Assembly (NCBI GenBank): GCA_009809945.1
Contig: WTPW01000955.1
Span: 100,842-164,841 of the forward strand
DNA length: 64,000 nucleotides
Direction of reading: 5' to 3'
Source: Gigaspora margarita
Lineage: Eukaryota; Glomeromycota; Glomeromycetes; Diversisporales; Gigasporaceae
Shown piece after piece: positions 46,212 to 58,683 of the stretch; within the stretch, counting starts at the first letter, position 1, and every line of letters begins with the position of its first letter. Made by a program: the position numbers and the translations under genes. The notes under the pieces were generated by a model. The model ran no database searches and was not told where the DNA came from. It saw only the letters and a list, made by a program, of their open reading frames with translations.

Positions 46212-48410
46212 ATTTACAACCCAAATTAAATAGTTACTAGTATCTTTATATACTTATAATTGTTGCCTTTTTTGTAATTGCAAATTGCTTTAAATCTTTT
46301 TTGTTAAGTTTTATAAAAAATAGCTTTTGACTTAGATAAATTACAATATCAAGTAAAGTTATACAAAGTGTTCACTGCCTAAGGTCACTTTAGTTCTTTC
46401 TATATTTGAAGAAGTGAATATATGATAAAAGTATATAGCAATTACAGATCAGAATTTGGGGTTGCTAATTCTTCCAAGTTTCTATTGGCCAAATGCAACT
46501 TTTGTTTCTTATAAATCACTAATCAAATAGCTTAAAAATTAATATAAAAAAGGATCAATTTGAATAATTGTTTTTGTAATTGTTATTTTTATAAATTTAT
46601 ATATTTATTTAAAGATTTCTTCTGGCTCTTTATAATTAGATAAAAAAATATTCAAAAGCTCAGTTTTTCTTGAATTGTTTTATTACAAACTGAAATATCT
46701 ATATATAAGAGGATAGCCAAAAGAACCCAAAATTTTAGCTTTATTTTTTATTAATTATTTTTTTCAAGCATTATTTGGATTTTCTCTATAATGCCAAGAC
46801 ATCCTGAATACATTTATTTTTTATTATTATTTTTTTATTTTTTTTTTTATTTTTTAATTTTAGTTTGTAAATTATTAATTTTATTTAAATTTTTTTTTAT
46901 TTTTTTTAATTCTTTTAATTTTAGTTTAATTTTATTTTAAGGATAAATCTATTTATAACAGGATATTAAATAACATCTATATTCTATAACTCAAAATTTT
47001 ACTAAAGTAACCCCTGTTGCACTTTTAACAAAAAATGATCCTCTTGCAATTTTGTATTAATTTTAAATTTAATTCTAACCCTAACTCTAATTCTAATATT
47101 AATACTGATCTTATAGTTGTTATATAAAATCCTGTTAAATAGATTTTTTCTTATTTTAAATTATTTTTTATTTTTTTAATTCTTTTAATTTATTTAATTT
47201 TATTTTAAATTATTTTTTTATTTTAAATAATTTTTTATTTTAAATTATTTTTTTTATTTAAATAATTTATATTTTAAATTATTTTAATTTTAAATTGTCA
47301 TCTTTCTTTATATTTGCTGAATATGCATAGGTAGTTATTCTGAATTTTAGCCTGAATTAAGCTTAATTTAGTCCAAATTCGAAACTACATCCTTTTGTGT
47401 TATTTCGCAATAAAAAATATAATTTGTCCAGATAACCAGTAATTTAATAGTAACTAAGTAATCCCTATTTTGCAGCTATATAGTATTTTTTAATTTTTAC
47501 TTTTTTATATATATTCATTTTACTAGGACATTAAAAAGGAATTAAAGGGTGACATTAACTAAAAAATAACTTCAGATGGTCTAAAAAAAGAAATTATTCT
47601 CAAATTTTTTGCAAAATAATAAATGCAAAATAATATTCTTACAAAGTTGTATTACAAAATAATAAATCTACAATTTCTACAATATTTCTACAAAGATGTT
47701 TAGTCAAATATTACAAAATGATAAATATGCAATTTAAAAGTCTAAAAACATGTTAAAAAAATTAGAAATCAGAATAAAAAGTTATCAATTTCTTTTTTTT
47801 TATTTATTTATTTTTTTTTGATCTGCCAATTATACATTTTTGCAAACCACAATAATTAATCAAGTTAGAAAAATTGCAATTAATTGCCACTACAATCAAT
47901 TATTCAGTATACCTAGTTAAAACAAATAGTTAATACCTCTGCAGATCATTTGGCCAGAACAAAACTTTAAATGTGGTCAAATGATCTGCAAATTTGCCAA
48001 GAATTATAAACAATAGTTTATTGATCATGTGATGCAAATTGCCGTGTTTGTTTCTCTTTTGGCAGTCTTTGTAGTTTTTCATCCCTACTTGTCACTTATT
48101 TAAATATTTAATTAAATAATTGGATAATAATTTATCAGCTATAACCAGTCATAAGTGATTAACTGATAATGAACAACCAATAACTGACTATGACTAACTG
48201 AACTCAATTCTAGTACAAGTACATGTACAAGTACAAGTAAGTATATATATATATAAACTTAAGGAACAATTTTTCTTTTTAAGATATTGCAAGAAAATTA
48301 ATTTTGATGATCATATACACAAGAATAGTACAAGTTACTACAAGTAGTAAAACTGCCAACCATGTATAATAAAGGCCATTTATACAACATATGCACACAT
48401 AGCAAAATTG
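46212..48410. other. AT-rich low-complexity DNA, no gene seen
   Basis: Long T- and A-runs with (TTTTAAATTA)-like words at 46800-47300. At 47010-47100 there is a partial copy of the 33.86-kb foldback arm, including CTAACCCTAACTCTAA. No coding region or complete element was found. Confidence 0.45.
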
Positions 48411-48418
48411 AAAAGATA

Positions 48419-48580
48419 CGTTTTAAGATTTTAAGATTTTAAGATTTTAAGATTTTTACAGAGCCGTCCCCAAATTTCTGGGTCAAATATGTCAGATCTA
48501 GGTTGGCATTTAGACTTACTTGTTAGCAGGTTCTATAGCAAAATTATCAGCTAGGCATTTTTTATTTAATGAATGGATAT
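48419..48580. repeat. (TTTTAAGA)5 microsatellite abutting half of a Tc1-type MITE
   Basis: Five copies of TTTTAAGA (48421-48457) run directly into TACAGAGCCGTCCCC (48459), the worn end of the MITE family seen whole at 8030-8267. About 120 bp of that family follow (GTTAGCAGGTTCTATAGCAA, AATTATCAGCTAGGCATTTT) before similarity stops. The second end is missing. Confidence 0.6.
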
Positions 48581-48762
48581 ATTAGTATGAGTATGTTTCT
48601 TGTATAATATAAAATGTGGTATTACTATTTCCATTTAACTTAATGTGTGTCACTTATGCAGATTTTTGCAGAATTCTTTTTTGGTAATCATTACGATTTT
48701 TGTTTATCCATTATTGGAAAGAAGTTAAGATTTTAATATTGAATGATATATGTTGTTACTAT

Positions 48763-49047
48763 TAGGGTTCCTCAAATCAAATCAAATCAAATATTGGGTC
48801 AATTTGAATTTGATCAAATCAAATTGACCCTGATTTGAATTTGATTTGATTCAAATATTTGGATTTGAATTTGATTTGAATTTGAATTTTTCATAGTAAT
48901 TTTCAAATCAAATTAAATATTTGTCAAATCAAATCAAATTTGGTCAGATTTGAATTTGATCAAATCAAATATAGTCAAATTTGAATTTGAATTTGATCAA
49001 ATATTTGATTCAAATATTTGAAGCTCAAATCAAATTGTGGAACCCTA
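48763..49047. mobile_element. hAT-type MITE of (TTTGAT)n, TSD (G/A)TTACTAT
   Basis: Flanks GTTACTAT (48755-48762) and ATTACTAT (49048-49055) match 7 of 8. Ends TAGGGTTCCTCAAATCAAAT and, minus strand, TAGGGTTCCACAATTTGATT. Third member of the family at 30179 and 45118; its two ends are the best preserved of the three. Confidence 0.83.
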
Positions 49048-49387
49048 ATTACTATGATGTAATAGTTATGTTCCTTTCTATTGATCATATATAAAATAGG
49101 GCATAAGCATGTACATGATAAAATATATCAGTACAATCATGTTTCTTGTGAATGTAAAGTGTAATGCAGAATTTTATAGAAACTTTTTTTAATGACAATT
49201 ATAATTTTATTTATTTATTTATTTAAAAAACAGTTTATTAGCTTTTAAATAAGTATATGCGACAGTATGGTATTTCTCAATTTTCGTATGTGAATATGTG
49301 CATTACAAGTATATGTAAATATACGGATACATGGTAAAATATTATTATTATAATCAATGTGAGTTAAATAGTATTAATATTTAAAAT

Positions 49388-50580
49388 TGATTGTTGTAAT
49401 TTATTTGAGTGTATATACATATGAACGGTATTCTTTATTTGCTTTTTTTTCTTTTTTTTTTAAAGAATGTAAGTATTAAAGTTATCTTCATGAACATTAT
49501 AATCATGTGTCAAACTGTGCTGATCAGCATTTTTTTTATATATTTAATCAGTATAATGGCAATATAGAACTATGGTATTCTGGTATTAATAGTTATAATT
49601 GATTGTTGTAGTTTGGTTCAGAGTGCATATTAATTACTATTATGATTATAACATTATATCATTAATGAATGTTATGCCTATTGCATATGATTATATGTAA
49701 AACTGTGATAATTATATCATTATTGTTGATCAGAAATTTTATGCATGATCATTTTAATTATTTGTATTTAATATAAAACTATAGAATTAACAATTGTTGT
49801 GATTTGATTTGAATGTATATATGTATGAACATTTTTCTCTTTTTTTTTTCCTACTAACATAAATCATTATATATATGTATGAACATTTTTTTATTTTTTT
49901 TTCCTACTAACATAAATCATTATGAACATTATAGCTATTGCATGCAATCATATCTAAAACTGTTTGAACAACATATTTTTTATTTATTTAAATGGTATAA
50001 CTCAATTAAAACTATAATATTCTAGTATTAATAATTGATTGTAAATTTGGATGCATATTAATTCTATTATGATTATATCATTATATCATTAATGAACATT
50101 ATGATTATTGCATATGATCATGTGTAAAATGTGATGATTATATCAATATTTTTTATCAAAAATTTTTTATATATGAACATCTTAATTTTTTGTATTTAAT
50201 ATAAATTATAGAATTAATGATTGTTGTGATTTAATTTGGGTGTATATATGTATGAACATTTGTCTCTTTTTTTTGTTTTTTTTTTTTAAAAAAAATGAAC
50301 CTATTAAAGTTATCATTATGAACATTATAACCATTGCATGTAATTGTGTGTAAAAAATAATATAATTGTCTATTGTAGTTTGGTTTAATACTATTATAAT
50401 TATATCATTATATCATTAATGACTGATTGCATGTAAAACTATGACAAATTTATCATTATATTTGATCAGAAATTTTTATGTATGATCATTGTATTTAAAA
50501 CTATAGTATTAACAGTTATAATTGATTGTTATAGTTTGATGCATATGTATATGAACCATTTTCCTTTTTTCCTTCTTTTT
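49388..50580. repeat. Satellite-like tandem array, ~300-430-bp units
   Basis: The phrase ATTGATTGTTGT(A/G)ATTT followed by GTGTATATA..TATGAAC and a T-rich block recurs near 49388, 49793, 50218 and 50523. Between these, CATGAACATTATAA.CAT..G and TATATCATTAATGA also repeat. Copies are diverged in both length and sequence; no frame is conserved. Confidence 0.6.
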
Positions 50581-50599
50581 TTATTTAGACACTATTGTA

Positions 50600-51240
50600 A
50601 TATCATTATAACAATAATATAAAATTGTGAATTTATTGATCATTATGATTATATTGTTACAATTAATTGTTATTTTTATTATATATGCTATTATTATAAT
50701 TATATGTATTTAATCGATGTAATATCTCAGTAAGATGTATATGACTTTTTAATGATTAAATGTTCAATATATATGTTATAATAATGTTATATGTGAATAC
50801 AATTATTTTTTGAAATATAATATGTGAAACTAATCTTTTTCTAACATTTATAATAAATGATATTTGATAACATTTTAAATAAAATTATTTCTTACTCATG
50901 ATTCGTATAAATGATATTAAACTAAAAAACAAAAAAAAAATTGTAAATTTCTTCTGAACTATAAGTGAATATATAAGTAGTCACTATTACTTCTCTCTTT
51001 ATTTAATACTACTACTGTCAAGACGATATTTTGGTTATGTAAATATAACTATTAAAATTTCAATATTGTATGAATAAACTGTATTTGAGTCACAAAATTC
51101 TGTTGATGATTCAACCGAATTGAAACATTATGGTATGACAAATACCAATGATATTTTTATTTTAGAACAAGCAAGTTCACTAAAATTACTCGAGAAAATG
51201 ATTTGAGAAATGATGAACTACAGTACTAGTACAATTCTAG
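50600..51240. other. AT-rich spacer before the Helitron gene
   Basis: No gene. The last 150 bp contain faint in-frame similarity to the region preceding the Helitron N-terminal domain, so the element probably begins upstream of 51240, but no 5' TC terminus can be fixed. Confidence 0.35.
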
Positions 51241-53169
51241 TACCATATTCAAGTACATCTAAAAAGAATATATGGATTCAACTCTTTTACCCACCACATT
51301 TCCTACCTTATTTCCTTATGGAATTGGTGGTCATGAGGATAATTACTGTAAACAACACATAATATTTAAACAATATATTAAACATTTATTGCAGCTTGAT
51401 AATCCTAAGTTTAGACAATATCGTTTATTTATCTTTGCTATATTGACATGTTATGAAGAAGAGATATAGCATCAGGAACATACCTGACAATCAAACAAGA
51501 GAATTTTAATCAATTAGCTGATTAATTTCAAAAATTTCAACAAAAGATATGAAAATAGCAGTTGAAAAAAAAACAAAATAAACAACCAATAACAAATAAA
51601 GCAATTCTTGAATCATTAAGAAATATAAATACTGTTAGCAGAAAAATTATAGGTTCACATCAATTATAAAAATATCTTCGTAATAAAATTTGCACTGACA
51701 TAATATGAGATGGCTCACTCTTCAACAGAAAGAGCTAGACTAGCTCACCTTGACCCAACTGCTGTAGTGAAATATTTTGATAGCATAATGAAAAATATAA
51801 TTAAATTTATTCTGGGTTATAAAAAACAAGAAAGTGGAGTACTAGGCATTATAAAATGTATTACAGTATTATAGAGTATCAGGACCATGGCGCACTCTAT
51901 TGTCATATATTAATATGGCTTCAAGGTGCCCTTAATCCAATTGAACTGTGAGAATGACTTAAAAATATGAAAAGTTCACAGAAAGATTAATGATTATTTA
52001 AATAAAATTATCAAAGAAGATATTAGCTATCTTTTTACAAATAGTAATTATATAACTAACAAGATGCTATATATAGAATACAAAGCTCTAGAAACCATAT
52101 TAGAAAAAAATGCATCCATCAATTCTATCTATTCTGGATTCACATTCTCCAGACTTTACTGAAAACTTTCGCCTTGATCTACTCAAAATTGTAAAATGTA
52201 CATTATATCATAAATATAACAAATCGTTTAAAAAATATCATCAAGGTCAAACATTGAATTGCTGATTTGATTTCCCTTGGGAGCTAGTAGAAGCACCCAG
52301 AAAAGTTTATCCTGAACTTGGAGTAATTGCTCTTCAATGCCACAATGCTTACATAAATAATCACAATCCTTATATAATAGCTAGTTGTTATAGAAATAAT
52401 GACATAAGATTTATTACAGCTATCAAATTGTCACTTGCATATATACATTACATTGCAGATTATATAACTAAATCTGATATAAATATGCACAATACATTTC
52501 TACTATGTGCTATGACATTAAATAAGTTTATTACTGATAATCTGAATAAACAATCAAAAAATGTATAGAATGTATAACAAAATTTTGAAAACTTATTGCA
52601 ATGTGCCTCAACAAAATTGTGGGGCAAACAGAAATGACTGGGCTACAAGTGTCAATATATTTTCTAGAATTTAAAGATCATTATATACCAAATAAGTTTA
52701 TTTCAATCTATCTTAACTCCTTTGAAATATACCTAATTTTGCAATACTTAAATAGTAATTTATTCAATTTAATATTTTCAGAAAAATCTGATACTGAAGA
52801 TAATGAAAGTGAATCAGATCAAGAAAATAAAAATTGTGAATTCGATAGTGATGAGATATTTAACATAATAAATCTGAAAAAAGAGTAAATGCAGTTAACT
52901 TACGTATTGATACATATATTGCAGAGAACAATTAAGAAATATATGTCTATATAATTACATTACAACAACATATAAAATAAAAATTAATAGTAAAGAACTA
53001 AACAAACTAAACAGATAAAAAACCTGAGAAGGCCATGCAACAAGAGTGGATCAATTCTTATTTTTTAGGTAGAGAAAAAGAATGTAACAAAACATGTGAT
53101 CATAATTCAATATATTCGCAGTACTCAATACACGTGCAAGCTTATTGGTGTCACAATAATGAGAAAGTA

Positions 53170-54082
53170 CAGTTGACTCCCGCAATAGTCACACCTGTTT
53201 TTGTTACAATCATGCTATAGTCACATAATTTTTCTGATAGAAATTTTTTTATAATAAAGTTTGCCTGCAATAGTTACATCTAATATTAACTTTTATATTA
53301 GTCACTATCACACTAAGTCTTAGATTCGATATATAATGTGGTTTTATAAATTTCACTCGCTATAATCACTTCAAAGTATGTATAATCTTAAAAAGTATTG
53401 CATGCATATTTAGTAATTATATCATAAAGCAAAATTAGCAGTTAATTAAATAACAGCACTTCCGAATTTAACTAGAATATCTATGGGCATATTCTTGTTA
53501 AGCCATTCCTTTGACCTGTTGACTTTCGCCAACTTGAAATAAATTCTTACACCTTTGTATGTACGTGTATATGTATGATATACAGTAGAATGTATGTACT
53601 TATGTAAGTATGTACTATAATTAACTTGCCATTTAAAATATATTGATATTCACATCAGTCTGGTTAAATTATTATAAATAAAGTATATGGAAGGATAGGC
53701 AATTTATTTTTAATTTTGGGACATCACAAAACTTATTTATTACTGTATAAGTGTCTTTTTGTACTATTTTGTATAGGCAGGACTAGTAATTTTAAAATTT
53801 CAAAATATTAATTTAATGATTTAATAAATAGGCGTTGCAAAGTGAAAGCTTGTGAATAAAGTGTGTACTACAAAATATCTATGTAATAGAACTAGAATAC
53901 TGATTTTATGTGTATTTTAATGCATCTGCCTAGTAAAACTAATTTTTACTTATAGGTTTCGCTTAGCAGTGCTTAAATATAAACTTATAACTGCATGTTC
54001 TAATTTTTCATATTAGTCACACATTCACAATAGTTACATGAAATTGCTGATTATATGATGTGACTATTGCAGGAGTTGACTG
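53170..54082. mobile_element. 913-bp Tc1/mariner-type element, TA target, inserted in the Helitron gene
   Basis: TA at 53168-53169 and 54083-54084. Ends CAGTTGACTCCCGCAATAG and, minus strand, CAGTTGACTCCTGCAATAG, a 19-bp match with one difference. The flanking coding sequence reads NNEKV on the left and PILYG on the right, so the insertion point is exact. AATAGTTACAT / ATAGTCAC words recur inside. No transposase frame. Same TIR family as 22163-22346. Confidence 0.88.
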
Positions 54083-54401
54083 TACCCATTTTATATGGAA
54101 AAAGCATACCACGTAAAAATGATTTAAATAATACAGAATGATATGGACTCTGTATCCTTTTATTGTTCAAACCATGGACAAAAGCAAGTGATTTAATAAA
54201 TGGACATAACTCTTGGTATGATGCATGTGATACATTTTTGCGAAGTCCAGATTTAACACCACGATTATGGTTCACTATCAATAACATTGAGCTTTTACAC
54301 TGATGTGTAGAAAAAATGATTTTAGACTGTCAATTACGTCAACTGCAAACAAAAACCAGAAGCTGCTAAAATTTAATGAATAGAAAGAAATGTAACAAAT
54401 A

Positions 54402-54671
54402 CTGTAATTTATTGTGGAAGGTATCCCCTTTGATCAGTACCCCCTTGATTTGTACTGGGTATATTTCAAGACTATTTGTTGTGGTGTTTTGTAAGGTATC
54501 CAGGTACAAATCAAGGCTAATTAACTAATAATAATTTTTTTTTACTTATGGGTTAATATTACATTCCACACAATGTACCCCACATACCATACCCTATACC
54601 ATACAAGATACCCAGGGGTATGAATCAAATTTTTTATCTTGTACCCTGGTACCTTGCACGGTAAATTACGG
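54402..54671. mobile_element. 270-bp MITE, TA target, inserted in the Helitron gene
   Basis: TA at 54400-54401 and 54672-54673. Ends CTGTAATTTATTGTGGAAGG and, minus strand, CCGTAATTTACCGTGCAAGG. The interior has repeated GGTA(C/T)C(A/C).GGTAC words. Removing it joins the Helitron frame before GNDNNDNAKLLND. Confidence 0.8.
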
Positions 54672-56941
54672 TAATGATAATAATGATAATGCAAAATTAT
54701 TAAATGACTGAAATAACACAAATAGCTCAACTTTATTAAATTTGTATAAAATTATGCGCTTGAGTTTAAATAAACAAGAATTTGTTGATAATAGCATGCT
54801 GCATTTATATTTAAGAAACAAATTTAATAATAGAAATAATAACTATCTGAACTTTCAAAAAAATCCTAAAACTTCAAAATATAATCAAACAAACCATATA
54901 CGATCTTTATGCAAAAATGATGATTCCTTAATTAAACCATGGCAAGAAATTATAGCGTCAAGAAAAAATAGAAATAAACAATGATATTAATCCTAATGAA
55001 ACCTCTACTTCAACTACCTCATTTCACATGTCTAAACAAAGAACATTACCAATTATGCAAAAAATTTTGGTTAACCTTAACCATGAACAAAAAAAAATTT
55101 TATCTTGTTTGTAATTATCATGAACAAAACTATCCTAACAATTCTGATAAACCACTGCAATTATTGGTATATTTAGGTAGTACCAGTGGCACAGGCAAAT
55201 CAGAAGTCATCAAAACTAATAAAACTTATTTTGAATGAATTGGTAAAACTAAATCACTTGTTCTATGTGTACCAGCTGGGGTTGCTACATCAAATATTGG
55301 CAGTTGCACTCTCCATTCCTTATGCGGTTTTGGGTTTGAAAATGATAACAACTTTAAGTATAACTTTTTACAAAAAATTTCAAAAAAACTCTGCAAGAAC
55401 GCTGGTCAGACATAGAATACCTTATCTTGGATGAAGTTTCTATAGTAGGGCAGAACCTTTTAACATAACTGCATACATGCGTTAAAGAAGTAAAATATTT
55501 TGAAAATGATACCATAACCTTTGCTGGCTTAAATATAATTTTCGTTGGAGACTTTCTACAACTCCTGATAGTGCTATATTGTCCTTTATACTGACATAAT
55601 AAAATTGACAAAACAATATATAACAAAAATCAAAAACCCATTACAACCCAATAAATACTCGAGATTAATTAATACAAATAGCAAAGAGCTATAGAAATCA
55701 GTAAAACATGCAGTTATCTTAAAACAACAAATGCACCAAATGAATGACCTAGCATATGCAGCTATATTAAATAATCTATGTCACATTCTTTAACAACAGC
55801 TCAACGTGAAATTCTATATAACCGTATAATAACAGAGGATGAAATAGATTCTCCAGAATGGGGTGATATTGTATTTCTGGTTCAGAGAAATGATTTGCGA
55901 GTTCAGATAAATTTTGTAGCAACTATTGAACATGCAATAAATCATAATCAACAAATTTACTACATGTACGCTGAAGATATGTATAAAAACAAACCAGTTA
56001 ACAGCAATATACATTGAAAATTTTTAACTTTATTTGATACAAAATCAAACCTTATGTGGTATATTGCCCTTATTAATAGGCATGAAAATAGCTCTAACAG
56101 TCAATATTTGTACTTAAAACAGTATGGTTAATGGTGCTCAAGCTGTGCTTCGAGACATTATATATAATAATAAATCACAAATAAAAGAAAACCTAGGTGT
56201 AAATAATGAAGAATTCATTATTTTCGACAAACCTTCTAAATATGTAATAATAGAACTTTTAAATCAAAAACTGGTCTCATACATAAATCTTCCACCAAAT
56301 CACGTACTGGTTTATCCTATAAAATAAAAATGCAAATATGAATACAAAACAAAGGATGGATAAAAAATGACTCATGAATTCCAAAGAATCCAATTACCAA
56401 TCATGCTAGCCTTTGCAATGACTGAATTTAAATGTCAAGGTACTATACTAAAAAGTAATAGTTGACTTAGAAGGTGGAAGGATAGGAGCGGGTATATATG
56501 CAATGTTATTCTGAGTACAACAATTAAAAGATATCATGATATTACGCCTATTTAATCAATCTAAACTAGACATAACAATAGACCCTAACCTTAAAAAGAA
56601 ACTAGAAAGACTTGAAAAATATTCAAATGCAACTTAATATTCACTATTAAAATATAATACTAACTGTAATGTTATAATTTCCATTAAATAAAGACCAATA
56701 CTACTAATGTATTTAACAATTTTATTATCACAAATAAAATATGAACATTAAACTAAAACATATTTACATCTAAAATTACACTCATTAATAATATTACAAA
56801 TTGAAATATAAAAATTTTATTAAACTTTCAAAACTTTACAAACAAAAAAAAAATAAAAAATGCAAATACAGCTTAACACTTCATCCTCGCTACAAAAAAT
56901 TTTAAACACCTCAAATACCTTTATATAAAAAAAACTATTTC

Positions 56942-58060
56942 TTAATTACCTTTTACTACGACCCTTCTTCTTACTATCAGTAGAAACTTCCCATCAAATT
57001 CAATACTCTTATTAGTACAATTTCTTTTCCTATTACCATTGCTAACACACCCACTCAATTTATTAACCTCATCTATATTTTTCTCCTTGTTCATAGCTAA
57101 ATATTCTTCTTCAACATAATCCAAGGCAATGTGCTCAAGATCCTCATCTTCCACTCTAACATGCATAGAAGTATCAGGACATGGTCGATTATCAGAAGTA
57201 AGCGGATCTGTTACAGGTTCATTTGATTCTACATTTTGTCCATCACTTTCATTCACATTTCCTTTAAACAAATTTTTCCCAGCATTTTGATGAGCAGTCA
57301 TAAGTCTTGACCGAACCAATTTATATAATCCAGATGCAACTTGAGAACTTGAAACTTGTTTTTTATCCACAAAAAAAGCATTAATAAAACAAGTCTCAAC
57401 AGCATACACATACAAATCTCCTTGAATCACTTATAACAGAAAGTACTGACTATCCAATTGAGCATAATTCAACAAATGCTTAAAATGACTGTTACAATAC
57501 GGAAATACAATCTTAACAATAAAACCATCATTTTGACCAATATAATCCTTTATAGATACTCTAATAATCGCATTCTCATCATCAACTTCTTTCGCAAATC
57601 TTCAATAACACCAACTAAAGAAACTTTTAACGGGCTACCTGTTTGAACCAGGATCTCTCTGAATCGTAAGATGAGTAGATGTCAAAACAATCATCTAACC
57701 ATTAAAAAATTAATACAAACAATTATTAACAATGAAAACAAAATACAAGAAACGAAACTACTAAATACCTTTAACCTTAAATTCCCATTATAATTTCCAA
57801 GCGCAACTTTTCCACCAACAGTATAATACTAGTTTTTTTTACGAAAACTGATTGCGTATTAGGATCCAATCATAATCGCTTAAAGGAATGAACAAAATCA
57901 ACTCTAATTCACGTTCTTTACTCTCAATAGGATAAACACCAATTGCCGATACACAAGTTAAATTAGATTCTTCCTTATCAGACTGACGAACTTGACCAAT
58001 TTTTACAATCGTATCAACATAACACGGCATGGCGTAAACTACAATACAAAAAAAATGCAT
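56942..58060 (-). pseudogene. Probable OB-fold (RPA-like) family gene, decayed, convergent with the Helitron gene
   Basis: Minus-strand gene. The N-terminal part (ATG near 58031) reads MPCYVDTIVKIGQVRQSDKE, then LTCVSAIGVYP and a strand-rich LILFIPLSDYDW. A shifted frame gives DPNTQSVF and YYTVGGKVALGNYNGNLRLK (~57800). A GT-AG intron probably lies at about 57770-57695, followed by STHLTIQRDPGSN, PLKVSLVGV, DDENAIIRVSIKDYIGQNDG and IQGDLYVYAVETCFINAFFV. The tail (57390-56942) is a low-complexity acidic/polar region ending in a basic RNCTNK..RRRVVVKG. Alternating beta-strand blocks suggest an OB fold. I recall similar multi-copy proteins in mycorrhizal fungi, but the RPA link is inference. Several frame shifts and a stop make it non-functional. 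Its end is 305 bp from the Helitron gene end, tail to tail; it may be that element's single-strand-DNA-binding partner. Confidence 0.5.
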
Positions 58061-58079
58061 TCAACAAAACCAAAAACAG

Positions 58080-58560
58080 TACATAATATATGAAAAACAA
58101 ACCAAATTATTATATCATAATGACAACATTTACGACCAAAACAACCCACCCAAAAAAATAATATTTCTTAATTAAATCAAACTACGCAATACTACCACAA
58201 ATAACATAATTCTAAAAAAAATACAAACAATTAATAATATCATCAAGGACAATAAAAACCCGTTTAAAAATAATAATAAAAAAAAAATACACACGCTAAA
58301 CAAAAAAAAAAAATTACTAAACCAATCAATGTCGCTAAATAAAATCAAAACAAACCAAAATTTAAACCAATAACACACCACACAAAACCAAACAAAAAAC
58401 CGATCTCTCAATAACAATTAAAAATTCAATTATATCATACAACCTAAAAAATAATTAATAAAATTAAATAATCTCAAAATACCCTAAATAAAAAAGCACC
58501 TAAATGCAATTAGCCTAATCACTAATAACAATCATATTTATCGAATAGGCATCTGTTCAA
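58080..58560. other. A/C-rich, strand-asymmetric stretch, no gene
   Basis: The plus strand is strikingly poor in G and T (long runs such as CCAAAACAACCCACCCAAA). The 81-aa minus-strand frame here is a composition artefact of F, L, V and W codons. It lies just upstream of the minus-strand OB-fold gene and could be its promoter region. Confidence 0.4.
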
Positions 58561-58683
58561 AAATCAAATAAAATAATTTTCAAAAAAAATTTGTAAAGAA
58601 CCGCTTAATGCGTGAAAACCCATATATGATCGTACTGATCCTGCGCAGGGTCACGCGATGCGCAGCTACCCTAGTACTTAAAG

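Larger units (their letters stand above)
51250..56637 (+). pseudogene. Helitron Rep-helicase (RepHel), decayed, interrupted by two MITEs
   Basis: Rolling-circle transposon protein: HUH nickase fused to a Pif1-like helicase. Helitron_like_N signature near 51290: FPTLFPYGIGGHED, IKHLLQLDNPKFRQYR. A Rep motif near 51890 reads YCHILIWLQGALNPIEL; the usual first His of the HUH pair is Tyr. Near 52260: FPWELVEAPRKVYPELG and IAL..HNAYINNHNPYI, then HYIADYITK (~52450). After the first MITE: PILYGKSIPRKNDLNN (~54085). Helicase: Walker A STSGTGKSEVI (~55180), GVATSNIGSCTLHSL (~55275), Walker B YLILDEVSIVG (~55420), IIFVGDFLQL (~55535), and C-terminal LPIMLAFAMTEFKCQG (~56395) to LKKKLERLEK (~56610). 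Numerous stops and shifts; not functional. MITEs at 53170 and 54402 sit cleanly inside it. Confidence 0.88.

Noticed and set aside
56942-57430. A stand-alone 162-aa gene
   Set aside because: Sequence continuous with upstream exons of the decayed OB-fold-like gene reads into it, so it is the C-terminal part of that gene, not a separate one.
58172-58417. 81-aa minus-strand multi-pass membrane protein
   Set aside because: The hydrophobicity comes from T/G-rich low-complexity sequence; no start context and no conserved features.
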